From Winogradskyella sp. (lineage in GTDB: Bacteria > Bacteroidota > Bacteroidia > Flavobacteriales > Flavobacteriaceae), in the NCBI RefSeq assembly GCF_013213975.1, contig NZ_JABSST010000023.1:1-39171 (forward strand): a DNA stretch of 39,171 nt. Direction: 5' to 3'. The translations under genes and the position numbers were made by a program. The notes under the pieces were generated by a model. It was not told where the DNA came from and searched no databases. It saw only the letters and a list, made by a program, of their open reading frames with translations. Every line of letters begins with the position of its first letter. The stretch's first letter is position 1. This document shows positions 25,032-33,765 of the stretch, one piece after another.

Positions 25032-25926
25032 ACTCAAGCATTACCTTCATTTACATTTTTTGGTTTTTATCGCTGGGTTCACAGCTATTTTAGGAGAACT
25101 AATAACCATAGGTTCATTAGCTTTAGTATGGTATAGAATGGCTATTGCTGGCGTTTTGATGTTTTTATATGTAAAGCTTATTAGACTTAATTTAAAAATT
25201 GATAAAAAAACATTTTTACAGTTTTCAGGGGCTGGTGTTTTAATAGCGTTGCATTGGATTACATTTTTCGAAGCTATTAACCAAGCCAATGTTTCCATTG
25301 CTTTAGCTATGTTTTCTTCAGGAGCTTTTTTTGCCTCTTTCATTGAACCTATAATTTTTAAGAGGCGAATTCTTGGCTATGAAATTTTTTTTGGTGTAGT
25401 CGTAGTTCTAGGGGTTATATTAATTACCAGTAGTGAAGTGGGGTATATCAATGGAATAATTCTTGGGCTTTTATGTGCTTTGTTTTCTACCATTTTTGCT
25501 GTTATTAACGGACGATTTATCGAGAAACATAATGCAACAGTAATCTCATTTTATGAATTTATGAGTGGTGTTGTTTTTATTTCAATATTCATTTTGCTCA
25601 CAGGAAGACGATTCAATGCAGAGTTTTTTACATTATCTGATATGGATTGGGTTTATATTTTCATTTTAGCATCTATTTGCACGGCTTATGCCTTTATAGG
25701 CGCAATTGATGTCATGCGTTATATTAGTCCATATACAGTAATTCTTAGTTATAATTTAGAGCCTGTTTATGGTATTGCTATGGCTTTGGTTTTATTTCCA
25801 GATAAAGAGAAAATGACACCGCAATTTTACGTTGGTGCCACTATTATTATAGGTACTATAGTCATGGATGCTATTTTAAAAAACTATAAGAAACGAAAAT
25901 CTAATAGCACCAGTATAACCAATTAA
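25018..25926 (+). CDS. EamA/DMT-family transporter
   Basis: The protein has 302 residues with about ten hydrophobic helices arranged as two EamA repeats, e.g. LGELITIGSLALVWYRMAIAGVLMFL early and AYAFIGAIDVMRYISPYTVILSYNLEPVYGIAMALVL in the second half, the latter being the usual EamA end signature. Substrates of the family are amino acids, nucleosides or other metabolites; not predictable here. Its start lies within the last 14 bases of the permease gene, so tgt, permease and transporter look like one operon. The C-terminus is basic (KKRKSNSTS). Confidence 0.9.
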   Translation: MPNVKLKHYLHLHFLVFIAGFTAILGELITIGSLALVWYRMAIAGVLMFLYVKLIRLNLKIDKKTFLQFSGAGVLIALHWITFFEAINQANVSIALAMFSSGAFFASFIEPIIFKRRILGYEIFFGVVVVLGVILITSSEVGYINGIILGLLCALFSTIFAVINGRFIEKHNATVISFYEFMSGVVFISIFILLTGRRFNAEFFTLSDMDWVYIFILASICTAYAFIGAIDVMRYISPYTVILSYNLEPVYGIAMALVLFPDKEKMTPQFYVGATIIIGTIVMDAILKNYKKRKSNSTSITN

Positions 25927-25932
25927 AGTTTT

Positions 25933-25940
25933 TATATTTG
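25933..25940 (+). promoter_or_regulatory. -7 element for accA
   Basis: TATATTTG is a full match to TAnnTTTG, 36 bases before the accA ATG and just after the EamA stop. No TTG is seen at the expected upstream distance. Confidence 0.5.
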
Positions 25941-25976
25941 TACACTTAACTAACTATAAAATTAACTTCAAATTGT

Positions 25977-26930
25977 ATGGAATATTTAGAGTTTGAACTA
26001 CCTATAAAAGAATTAGAAGAGCAGTTGCAGAAATGTGAAATTATTGGCAAAGAAAGTGATGTTGACGTTACTGAAACTTGCAAGCAGATTGAAAAGAAAT
26101 TAGCCGATACAAAAAAGAATATTTATAAAAACCTAACGGCTTGGCAACGTGTTCAGTTATCTCGTCATCCTAATAGACCTTATACTTTAGATCATATTAA
26201 TGCACTTTGTGGAGATTCGTTTTTAGAATTACATGGAGATCGTAATGTAAAAGACGATAAAGCTATGATTGGTGGACTTGGTAAAATTGGAGATCAGACC
26301 TACATGTTTATAGGTCAACAAAAAGGTTACAATACCAAAACAAGGCAATACCGTAATTTCGGCATGTCAAATCCAGAAGGATACCGTAAAGCGCTGCGAC
26401 TAATGAAGTCAGCAGAAAAATTTGGAATCCCTGTTGTCACGCTAATAGATACTCCAGGGGCCTATCCTGGCTTGGAGGCTGAAGAACGAGGTCAGGGAGA
26501 AGCGATTGCCAGAAATATCCTTGAAATGGCACGATTAAAAGTTCCAATCATAACTATTATTATTGGAGAAGGTGCTTCTGGTGGTGCACTAGGTATCGGA
26601 GTAGGTGATAAGGTAATGATGTTAGAAAATACTTGGTATTCTGTTATTTCCCCTGAATCATGTTCATCAATATTATGGAGAAGTTGGGAATATAAAGAAC
26701 AGGCTGCAGAAGCATTAAAGCTTACTGCTAAGGATATGAAACGCATGAAGTTAGTGGATTGTATAATCAAAGAACCACTAGGAGGTGCGCACACCGATAG
26801 AGAAAAAACATTTTTGGAAGTTAAGGACGCAATTGTTAAGTCTTATAATGAGCTTAAAAACTTATCACCAAAAGAACTGGTAAGTCAACGTATGAATAAA
26901 TATGACTCAATGGGTGTCTACAAAGATTAA
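25977..26930 (+). CDS. accA: Acetyl-CoA carboxylase carboxyltransferase subunit alpha
   Basis: The protein has 317 residues, normal for AccA. It opens with the characteristic [12 protein letters not shown] helix, then ARHP-like [75 protein letters not shown] and [16 protein letters not shown], the last two forming the oxyanion/CoA-binding crotonase-like core. It transfers the carboxyl group from biotin to acetyl-CoA to make malonyl-CoA. It has its own probable promoter and a terminator. Confidence 0.97.
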   Translation: MEYLEFELPIKELEEQLQKCEIIGKESDVDVTETCKQIEKKLADTKKNIYKNLTAWQRVQLSRHPNRPYTLDHINALCGDSFLELHGDRNVKDDKAMIGGLGKIGDQTYMFIGQQKGYNTKTRQYRNFGMSNPEGYRKALRLMKSAEKFGIPVVTLIDTPGAYPGLEAEERGQGEAIARNILEMARLKVPIITIIIGEGASGGALGIGVGDKVMMLENTWYSVISPESCSSILWRSWEYKEQAAEALKLTAKDMKRMKLVDCIIKEPLGGAHTDREKTFLEVKDAIVKSYNELKNLSPKELVSQRMNKYDSMGVYKD

Positions 26931-26955
26931 GTCCAATAAACATAGGCAACTAAAA

Positions 26956-26985
26956 AAACTGAAGTTTTAGACTTCGGTTTTTTTT
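26956..26985 (+). terminator. Intrinsic terminator after accA
   Basis: AAACTGAAGT (26956-26965), loop TTTAG, ACTTCGGTTT (26971-26980) and a T run to 26985 form a stem with one G-T pair. It begins 25 bases after the accA stop. Confidence 0.9.
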
Positions 26986-27085
26986 GTCACTATTAACACA
27001 ATATTTAAGTTATTAACAGTTAGATTGTTAAAGAACTGTTGAGATTGAAAATCGCTAAGCATGCATTTCATCGATAGTATTTAAC

Positions 27086-27093
27086 TACATTTG
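27086..27093 (+). promoter_or_regulatory. -7 element for dnaB
   Basis: TACATTTG matches TAnnTTTG and ends only six bases before the ATG at 27100. Transcription would begin almost at the start codon. The in-frame TTG at 27091 lies inside the element and is unlikely to be a start. Confidence 0.5.
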
Positions 27094-27099
27094 TTACTT

Positions 27100-28632
27100 A
27101 TGAAACAACCAAATCCCTTAACAGGTTATAAAGTAGATAAAAGCACACTAATCAGCTTAGAAAAAGGTAAAATACCACCGCAAGCTATTGATTTAGAAGA
27201 GGTTGTGCTTGGGGCAATGATGATTGATAAAAAGGGAGTTGATGAGGTAATAGATATTTTAAGCCCAGAAGCATTCTATAAAGAAGCGCATAAACATATA
27301 TTTGAAGCTATTTTCAAATTATTTGAAAGTAGTGAACCAGTTGACTTATTAACCGTTTCAAGTCAATTGAAAAAAGATGAAAAGCTCGATCTTGTCGGAG
27401 GTGATTTTTACCTCATTTCACTTACGCAACGCGTATCTTCTTCTGCTCATATTGAGTTTCATGCACGTATCATTCTTCAAAAATTCATTCAACGAAGTTT
27501 AATAAAAATATCTAACGAGATTATTGAAGAGGCTTATGATGAAACTAAGGATGTTTTTGATCTTTTAGATAATGCAGAAGCTAAACTTTATGAAGTGACT
27601 CAGGGTAATGTTAAGAAATCTACAGAGACTGCTCAAAGTTTAGTAATTCAAGCCAAGAAAAAGATTGAAGATATTTCTAACAAGGAAGGACTGAGCGGTA
27701 TACCCACAGGATTCGATAAGTTAGATAAACTAACTTCAGGTTGGCAGCCATCTGATTTAATTATTGTTGCTGCAAGACCAGGTATGGGTAAAACGGCTTT
27801 AACCTTAACTATGGCAAGAAATATTGCGGTTGATTTTAATAAAGCCGTTGCCTTTTTTTCTTTAGAGATGTCTTCTGTTCAATTAATAACACGTCTTATT
27901 TCAAGTGAAACAGGATTATCCTCTGAAAAATTAAGAACAGGAAAGCTAGAGAAGCATGAGTGGGAGCAACTAAATGTAAAAGTTAAAACATTGGAAAAAG
28001 CTCCTCTTTTTATAGATGACACACCATCATTATCAATTTTTGATTTGCGTGCTAAAGCAAGACGACTAAAATCCCAATATGACATTAAAGTAATTATGAT
28101 TGATTACTTACAATTAATGACTGCGGGAGGAAGTCAGAAAGGAGGAAACAGAGAACAAGAGATATCTACAATTTCTCGAAACTTGAAAGCTTTAGCAAAG
28201 GAGCTTAATGTTCCTGTAATTGCCTTATCTCAGTTATCGCGTGCTGTTGAAACCAGAGGTGGTAGTAAGCGACCGTTACTATCGGATCTACGTGAATCTG
28301 GAGCCATTGAACAGGATGCCGATATTGTATCTTTTATCTACAGACCTGAATATTATAAGATTGATGAATGGGATGATGAAGAACGTTCTCCAACGGAGGG
28401 TCAAGGCGAATTTATAGTTGCTAAGCACAGAAACGGTGGATTAGACAATATAAGATTAAAATTTATTGGACATCTTGGTAAATTTGATAACTTGGATGAT
28501 TTTGATACTCCATTTGGTGAATTCCATTCCAAAATGAACGCTGCTGCTAATGATGACACCTTCAAGCCAGATAATTTCCCAAATCCTTCAGATGCGTTTG
28601 ATACACCAGAAGACGATGACGTTCCGTTTTAA
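27100..28632 (+). CDS. dnaB: Replicative DNA helicase
   Basis: The protein has 510 residues from the ATG at 27100. The N-terminal domain (about 28-130: PPQAIDLEEVVLGAMMIDKKGVDEV, FYKEAHKHIFEAI) binds primase; a linker leads to the RecA-like core, with Walker A ARPGMGKT (225-232), SLEMSSVQLITRLIS, Walker B VIMIDYLQLM, LSQLSRAVETRGGSKRPLLSDLRESGAIEQDAD and VAKHRNGGLDNIRLKF. No intein is present. It is the ring helicase of the replication fork. The C-terminus is acidic (EDDDVPF). Confidence 0.97.
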   Translation: MKQPNPLTGYKVDKSTLISLEKGKIPPQAIDLEEVVLGAMMIDKKGVDEVIDILSPEAFYKEAHKHIFEAIFKLFESSEPVDLLTVSSQLKKDEKLDLVGGDFYLISLTQRVSSSAHIEFHARIILQKFIQRSLIKISNEIIEEAYDETKDVFDLLDNAEAKLYEVTQGNVKKSTETAQSLVIQAKKKIEDISNKEGLSGIPTGFDKLDKLTSGWQPSDLIIVAARPGMGKTALTLTMARNIAVDFNKAVAFFSLEMSSVQLITRLISSETGLSSEKLRTGKLEKHEWEQLNVKVKTLEKAPLFIDDTPSLSIFDLRAKARRLKSQYDIKVIMIDYLQLMTAGGSQKGGNREQEISTISRNLKALAKELNVPVIALSQLSRAVETRGGSKRPLLSDLRESGAIEQDADIVSFIYRPEYYKIDEWDDEERSPTEGQGEFIVAKHRNGGLDNIRLKFIGHLGKFDNLDDFDTPFGEFHSKMNAAANDDTFKPDNFPNPSDAFDTPEDDDVPF

Positions 28633-28667
28633 CATCAATTTATAGTTTTACCACCCCCTTTTTAGCG

Positions 28668-28675
28668 TATCTTTG
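28668..28675 (+). promoter_or_regulatory. -7 element for the AI-2E-family permease gene
   Basis: TATCTTTG is a full match and is followed by CCC. It lies 29 bases before the ATG at 28705. The -33 position is T-rich without a clear TTG. Confidence 0.5.
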
Positions 28676-28704
28676 CCCTCTGCTATTAAAATTAGAATTG
28701 CCTC

Positions 28705-29745
28705 ATGTTAAATCAAACACGTACAACAAATATCTTGTTGTTAATTATTGCGATACCTTTAGTGTTTTATCTTCTTAAGATTCTATCTTTCATATTTATT
28801 CCGTTAATTTTTTCAATGTTCATAGCATTACTATTTCTACCGTTAATGCGATGGTTAGGAAGACGCAATGTACCTAAGTTTGTTAGCGTAATAATAGTAC
28901 TCTTATTAGTTACAGGAAGCCTAATGCTGGGTATTGAACTTATACAACTGTCAAGTCGAGAGATTATTGCAACGAAATCGGACTTTTTCCCAAAGGCAGA
29001 GGCTAAATTAGCAGATTTGAGACTTTACCTTTTAGATAATTTTGGAATTGAATTTGAACAAGACAAGAATGTTTTAGCGCAATTTTTTGAAAAGGAAAAC
29101 TTAGGAACAACAATAGGTTATTTGAGGAAATTTTTGACCATGCTCTTAATGACGGCATTTTTTGTAGTACTCTGGCTCGGAGAATCTATAAATGTGCATA
29201 AATTATTAAATAGTACAGTTTTAAGACAAAGGCATACTTCCATTAAAGCCTTCATGAAGATTGAAAAGGATTTAATAAAATTTATTAAGGTTAAGTTCTT
29301 AGTTAGTGCCCTTACAGGACTCTTTACTGGATTAATGTGTGTGTTTTTTGATGTCAGTTTTCCAATATTTTGGGGCTTATTTGCTTTTGCTATCAATTTT
29401 GTTCAAATGGTTGGATCATTTATTTCCGTTATTCTTCTTTCAATTTTCGCCTTTGTAGAGCTGGATCCTACGAGTACATTATTATTTTTTATAGTGGCGA
29501 TTACGATGGTACAGGTGACTTTTGGAGCTATTCTTGAGCCCATATTTATGGGGAAATCTTTTTCAATAAATATAATAGCTGTTCTCGTAATGTTAATGTT
29601 CTGGGGGTTTTTATGGGGAATACCAGGTTTAATTATGGCCATTCCTATAACAGTGTTTCTTAAAATTATTCTTGAGCAATTTCCTAGTACTAAGGTAATT
29701 GCAAGTTTACTTTCAGAAACAGAAACCCAGCCAGAAAATCTTTAA
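28705..29745 (+). CDS. AI-2E-family permease (PerM/YdiK type)
   Basis: The protein has 346 residues with about seven to eight membrane segments. Two hydrophobic helices at 10-50 are followed by a soluble part (about 85-145) and a second membrane block. VQMVGSFISVILLSIFAFVELDP, TFGAILEPIFMGKSFSINIIAVLVMLMFWGFLWGIPGLIMAIPI and the following end are typical of the family. Members export small molecules such as autoinducer 2 or move ions; the substrate is unknown. It has its own probable promoter and lies 55 bases before the aminotransferase gene. Confidence 0.9.
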   Translation: MLNQTRTTNILLLIIAIPLVFYLLKILSFIFIPLIFSMFIALLFLPLMRWLGRRNVPKFVSVIIVLLLVTGSLMLGIELIQLSSREIIATKSDFFPKAEAKLADLRLYLLDNFGIEFEQDKNVLAQFFEKENLGTTIGYLRKFLTMLLMTAFFVVLWLGESINVHKLLNSTVLRQRHTSIKAFMKIEKDLIKFIKVKFLVSALTGLFTGLMCVFFDVSFPIFWGLFAFAINFVQMVGSFISVILLSIFAFVELDPTSTLLFFIVAITMVQVTFGAILEPIFMGKSFSINIIAVLVMLMFWGFLWGIPGLIMAIPITVFLKIILEQFPSTKVIASLLSETETQPENL

Positions 29746-29800
29746 TTATTCAAATCTTTTAGCAGTTATTTTAAGTATCTTTCTGCTTAAAATATGATCT

Positions 29801-30718
29801 ATGGTACATGGTACTCATAATGCATTAGCAGATTCTAGAAATGATGATATTTTAATATCTATTAATGGAGAACTATTTAAACGAAATGAAGCTAAAATTT
29901 CGGTTTTTGATAGTGGCTATCTCGTAGGCGATGGTGTATGGGAAGCGCTAAGACTTCATCATGGTGTTTTAGTGTTTATAGATGATCACTTTAATCGGTT
30001 ATGGCAATCTGCATCTACTATTGGTATGTCGTTACCTTTTTCAAAACAAGAGTTAACTGACCAAGTTTGGAATACACTGAAGGCAAATAATATGATTGAT
30101 GGAGTCCATGTTAGAATAATGGTAACTCGCGGAATAAAAAAGACCCCTTCTCAAGATCCTAGATTAACAATTTCTGGGCCTAATGTTGTAATTATTCCAG
30201 AATTCAAAACCGCTTCAAGAGAGTCCAAAGACAAAGGAATAACCCTTTTTACAAGTACCGTTAGAAGAGGGTCTCCAGATTATTTAGATCCTAGATTAAA
30301 CTGTCATAGTAAGTTACATGAAGTCCAAGCCCTTATACAAGCTATTGAAGCTGGAGCTGACGAAGCACTTATGCTAGATGTTAATGGATTCGTTTCTACC
30401 TGTAATGCTACAAATTTTTTCATTGTTAGAAATAATGAAGTTTGGACATCTACAAGCAAATATTGCATGAACGGAATTACTAGGGCTAAGGTTATAGAAG
30501 TCTGTCGCATGAATAATATTTCATGTTATGAAAAGGATTTTTCGCTATTTGATGTTTATGGTGCAGATGAAGCGTTTGTGACTGGTACTTTTGGTGGTCT
30601 TACACCTGTCACCAAAATCGATGGGCGGGTCATTGGAGACGGAAATTTTGGAAAAATGACCAGAGGATTAAGTAATCTTTATGAATCGTTAATAAAAACA
30701 ACAGTAAATAATGAATAA
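29801..30718 (+). CDS. PLP-dependent class IV aminotransferase-like protein
   Basis: The protein has 305 residues. It follows the class IV (branched-chain/D-amino acid aminotransferase) plan: SINGELFKRNEAKISVFDSGYLVGDGVWEALR (20-51), HFNRLWQSA (63-71), VRIMVTRG (104-111), Lys171 in NCHSKLHEVQA as the likely PLP lysine, and FGGLTPVTKIDGRVIG at the end. In the segment usually reading G-x-V-x-E-x4-N-I-F, this protein has GFVSTCNATNFF, so the glutamate that contacts the PLP pyridine nitrogen appears to be Thr200. Substrate unknown. The next gene, a sulfotransferase-like protein, starts inside its last codons. Confidence 0.85.
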   Translation: MVHGTHNALADSRNDDILISINGELFKRNEAKISVFDSGYLVGDGVWEALRLHHGVLVFIDDHFNRLWQSASTIGMSLPFSKQELTDQVWNTLKANNMIDGVHVRIMVTRGIKKTPSQDPRLTISGPNVVIIPEFKTASRESKDKGITLFTSTVRRGSPDYLDPRLNCHSKLHEVQALIQAIEAGADEALMLDVNGFVSTCNATNFFIVRNNEVWTSTSKYCMNGITRAKVIEVCRMNNISCYEKDFSLFDVYGADEAFVTGTFGGLTPVTKIDGRVIGDGNFGKMTRGLSNLYESLIKTTVNNE

Positions 30719-31436
30719 GGTGAAACGCATATGTCTTTGGTCTGGACCAAGAAATATTTCAACAGCATTAATGTATTCGTTTGCGCAACGAACTGATACC
30801 AAAGTTTATGATGAACCTTTATATGCTTATTATTTAAAGAGGCATCCAGAGGCACACAGTTATCATCCTGGCGCTAAAGATATATTAGCGACCATGGAAA
30901 ATTGTGGAGATAATGTTGTAAACGCTATGATGTCTAATGAAGAGAAACCTGTATTGTTTTTTAAGCACATGACACATCATTTATTAGACTTGGACCGTGA
31001 GTTTATGAAAGATACCATTAATATTATTTTGACCAGAGATCCAATAGACATGTTACCTTCATTTGATAAGGTAATCCAAAATCCAACTATCGATGATGTT
31101 GGCTACGCCCTTCATTTAGATTTAATAAACTACTTTAATAAAGAAGATATTCCTTTTACAGTATTGGATTCTAGAATGGTATTAGACAATCCAGAAGGTA
31201 CCTTAAAAAAGCTATGTCAATTTATTCAAATACCTTTTGAAACCTCTATGTTGAATTGGCAACCACAACAGCGCCAAGAAGATGGGATATGGGCTAAATA
31301 TTGGTATAGTAGTGTCCACAAATCAAATGGGTTTCAAAAATATAAACCTAAGTCAGAAGTATTTCCTAATCATCTGATACCATTATTGAACGAAAGTAAA
31401 TCGTATTACAATAAAATAGTAGAATACGTTATTTAA
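30711..31436 (+). CDS. Sulfotransferase-like P-loop protein
   Basis: The protein has 241 residues. SGPRNIST (11-18) fits the 5'-phosphosulfate-binding loop of sulfotransferases, followed by a helix with SFAQRTD; KVYDEPLYAYYL (31-42) and KHMTHHL (85-91) are placed like substrate-pocket segments. NIILTRDPIDMLPSF (104-118) supplies the 3'-phosphate-binding Arg109 and Ser117. It would transfer sulfate from PAPS, but activity and acceptor are unproven. The ATG overlaps the aminotransferase gene by eight bases, so the two proteins are made together. Plant aminotransferase-like proteins combine both domains in one chain (from memory). Confidence 0.75.
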   Translation: MNKVKRICLWSGPRNISTALMYSFAQRTDTKVYDEPLYAYYLKRHPEAHSYHPGAKDILATMENCGDNVVNAMMSNEEKPVLFFKHMTHHLLDLDREFMKDTINIILTRDPIDMLPSFDKVIQNPTIDDVGYALHLDLINYFNKEDIPFTVLDSRMVLDNPEGTLKKLCQFIQIPFETSMLNWQPQQRQEDGIWAKYWYSSVHKSNGFQKYKPKSEVFPNHLIPLLNESKSYYNKIVEYVI

Positions 31437-31468
31437 TATGGGTTAGTCGCCATCAAATGTTCCATCTA

Positions 31469-32316
31469 TTAAGTGACACAGAATAGAACTTCGGTTATTT
31501 CATAGGTGTCTAGACCTCCAAAATAAGGCATTGCTGTACAATTGAATGTTCCCATTAAAAAATTGTCTTCAGGATTATGGATCAAAATAGTTACAGTTCC
31601 TTCTCCATAATGAAAATCCTTAACACTAAGCGAATCGTCAAAACCGGATACCTCTGTAGTTGTATTTAAAGGGTAAGTACCTAGTGTTGTATCATATCTA
31701 ACTGATATGAAAATTTCTTTATTGTTCGCATCTCTTGCTCATAATCCAATCCAAACAAAATTATTAATCCCAGGAACGATTTCATTATCAACAAACGCGA
31801 CACCATCAACTTTTGCGAAAAAAGAATTTCCTTTTTCTAAGAGAATATTACTAAAGATCCCTAATGTAAAATCTTTGACTTCACCAGAATCGCTGCAGCC
31901 TGTAAAGTCAAACATTCCTCAAATAGTTGAATTAAAATAGCCTATTTCACTGATTGTTAGTTGGCCCTGTGAAACATTGGAATTATTAGTCGGTTGCCAT
32001 GCATTAATGGAATCACTAACTGAGGAATAATTACCAAGATTCATTTGATTATTAACCGATATGCCAAGATCGTAAGTTCCTTTATTATCAGAGTTACTTT
32101 CTGTACAAGTGAAATATAGTCTTCTAAAGTTACGTTGTAATTTTCACATAATTCACTGTAATTGCTTACGTCACCATTACCAAAATCTTCTTGTACAGAA
32201 GATAGATTTTTATCAGTTTCTTCAAATGTTAAAGGTGTATTAATGATAATGGGTCCATCATAAGGTTCATTCTGACATAAAATCAACAAACAGGAAACCG
32301 AAAAGAAATAAAGCAT
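31469..32316 (-). pseudogene. Decayed lipoprotein gene (DUF6252-like)
   Basis: Minus-strand remnant filling most of the 1-kb gap between 31437 and 32494. It starts with a lipoprotein-like leader (MLYFFSVSCLLILC) and an acidic N-terminal region. A one-base loss near 32105-32125 shifts the frame from TLEDYIS into FTCTESNSDNKG. The continuing frame is interrupted by TGA at 31919-31921 (between NSTI and GMFDF) and at 31739-31741 (between WIGL and ARDANN), then runs to a TAA at 31469. The restored second half (FFAKVDGVAF, IFISVRYD, GTYPL, FNCTAMPYFGGLDTYEITEVLF) resembles DUF6252 lipoproteins of Bacteroidota. Three lesions point to decay rather than a single sequencing error. Confidence 0.75.
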
Positions 32317-32494
32317 GTAAGTTTTTCATTTTTTTAATTCATAGCCATTCAAAGATGATAAAATAGAATCTTAAGTCTTGATAACGAGAATAATGATGAA
32401 TCTGATGTGCGTAAATTGTATTAACCTTAAAAGAATGATAAAATCCAAATGAATAGACTAAAAAATAAGTATCTTTCGTTAAATTAAGCTGAAC

Positions 32495-33754
32495 TTGAAA
32501 AAAATCATTTTAATATTAAGTATTCTGTTTTTAAGTAGCAATGTTTATGCTTCTTATATTCTAATTCCTATGGATGCAGAATCTCAAGAGAATCACCTGA
32601 AGGCCTATGGTGTAACGTATTGGACCTTAGAACGTGAGCTTAAAGTAAAATGGTTACTTAATTACAGAGGAGGTTCTTTTTTATTACCTAATGCTGAGAT
32701 TATTCAACGAGAATGCCAAATTCGAGGAGTTTCTTTTGAATTGATTTCTGATGCAAAGGCTGCTCAGATTCTTGATGAAATTAGCAGCCCAGCCGTAAAT
32801 CAAGAAGCTGTTGTCTTAGAGAAAGCACCAAAGATTGCAGTTTACACGCCTTACGGAAAACAACCATGGGATGATGCCGTGACTATGGTTCTGACTTATG
32901 CAGAAATTCCATACGAAACAATTTATGACGAAGAAGTATTGAATGACGAATTATTGCTTTACGATTGGTTACATCTACATCATGAAGATTTTACAGGACA
33001 ATATGGTAAATTTTATAGGACATATCGTTCTGCAGCATGGTATATAGAGGAGAAAAAAGAAGCCGAAGCATTAGCACAAAAGTTAGGTTATGATAAAGTA
33101 TCTGATGCTAAGTTAGACGTTGCTTTAAAAATTAGGGACTATGTAGTAGGTGGTGGGTTTATGTTTGCCATGTGCTCAGCAACAGATAGCTTTGATATTG
33201 CGTTATCTGCAGAAGGTGTTGATATTTGCGAACCCATGTTTGACGGAGATGCTAGCGATCCTGGATATCAAAATAAAATTGATTTTTCCAAAACATTTGC
33301 ATTTAAGGATTATGTCTTAGAGCGCAGTCCAAATGTTTATGAGTTTTCTTCTATTGATATGACACGTAAGCGCCAAATACCTTTTAAAACTGATTATTTT
33401 TCTTTAATGGAGTATTCTGCAAAATGGGATCCAATACCAACCATGCTAACCCAAAATCATACATCCTTAGTAAAAGGGTTTATGGGCCAAACCACATCAT
33501 TCACAAGAGACCAGATAAAATCTAATGTCTTAGTGATGGGTGAAAATCGTACTAATGGAGAGGCTAAATACATTCACGGAATAAAGGGAAAAGGTTTTTT
33601 TACATTTTATGGAGGTCACGATCCTGAAGACTATACACATCGTGTTGGTGATCCAAAAACAGAATTGGACTTACATCCAACGTCTCCCGGCTATCGATTA
33701 ATTCTAAATAACGTCCTATTTCCAGCAGCTAAGAAAAAGAAGCAGAAAACCTAA
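32495..33754 (+). CDS. Secreted protein of unknown function (often labelled asparagine synthetase B)
   Basis: The protein has 419 residues, starts at TTG, and has a signal peptide (MKKIILILSILFLSSNVYA). The mature start SYILIPMDAESQENHLKAYGVTYW and LLNYRGGSFLLP (55-66) mark a Bacteroidota family that automatic annotation commonly calls asparagine synthetase B. A real AsnB begins with Cys2 of a glutaminase domain and has a PP-loop ATP motif; neither is present, and this protein is exported. The middle (KIAVYTPYGKQPWDDAVTM, FMFAMCSATDSFDIAL with a nucleophile-elbow-like Cys, FTFYGGHDPEDYTH) resembles class I glutamine-amidotransferase-like folds. Function unknown. It lies 11 bases before the cyclase gene. 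Confidence 0.75.
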   Translation: MKKIILILSILFLSSNVYASYILIPMDAESQENHLKAYGVTYWTLERELKVKWLLNYRGGSFLLPNAEIIQRECQIRGVSFELISDAKAAQILDEISSPAVNQEAVVLEKAPKIAVYTPYGKQPWDDAVTMVLTYAEIPYETIYDEEVLNDELLLYDWLHLHHEDFTGQYGKFYRTYRSAAWYIEEKKEAEALAQKLGYDKVSDAKLDVALKIRDYVVGGGFMFAMCSATDSFDIALSAEGVDICEPMFDGDASDPGYQNKIDFSKTFAFKDYVLERSPNVYEFSSIDMTRKRQIPFKTDYFSLMEYSAKWDPIPTMLTQNHTSLVKGFMGQTTSFTRDQIKSNVLVMGENRTNGEAKYIHGIKGKGFFTFYGGHDPEDYTHRVGDPKTELDLHPTSPGYRLILNNVLFPAAKKKKQKT

Positions 33755-33765
33755 TGGCTTTTTAA

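Noticed and set aside
29801-31436. Calling the pair ordinary ilvE plus an unrelated gene
   Set aside because: The PLP segment departs from IlvE (no Glu at the N1-contact position) and the second gene overlaps the first, so I left the symbol empty.
31818-31823. A suspected second frameshift at a run of six T (minus strand) in the decayed lipoprotein gene
   Set aside because: Careful re-reading shows the frame continues through FFAKVDG; only one frameshift and two stops remain.
31707-31940. A 77-codon plus-strand ORF in the 31.5-32.3 kb gap
   Set aside because: It is antisense to the readable remnant of the lipoprotein gene and resembles no protein.
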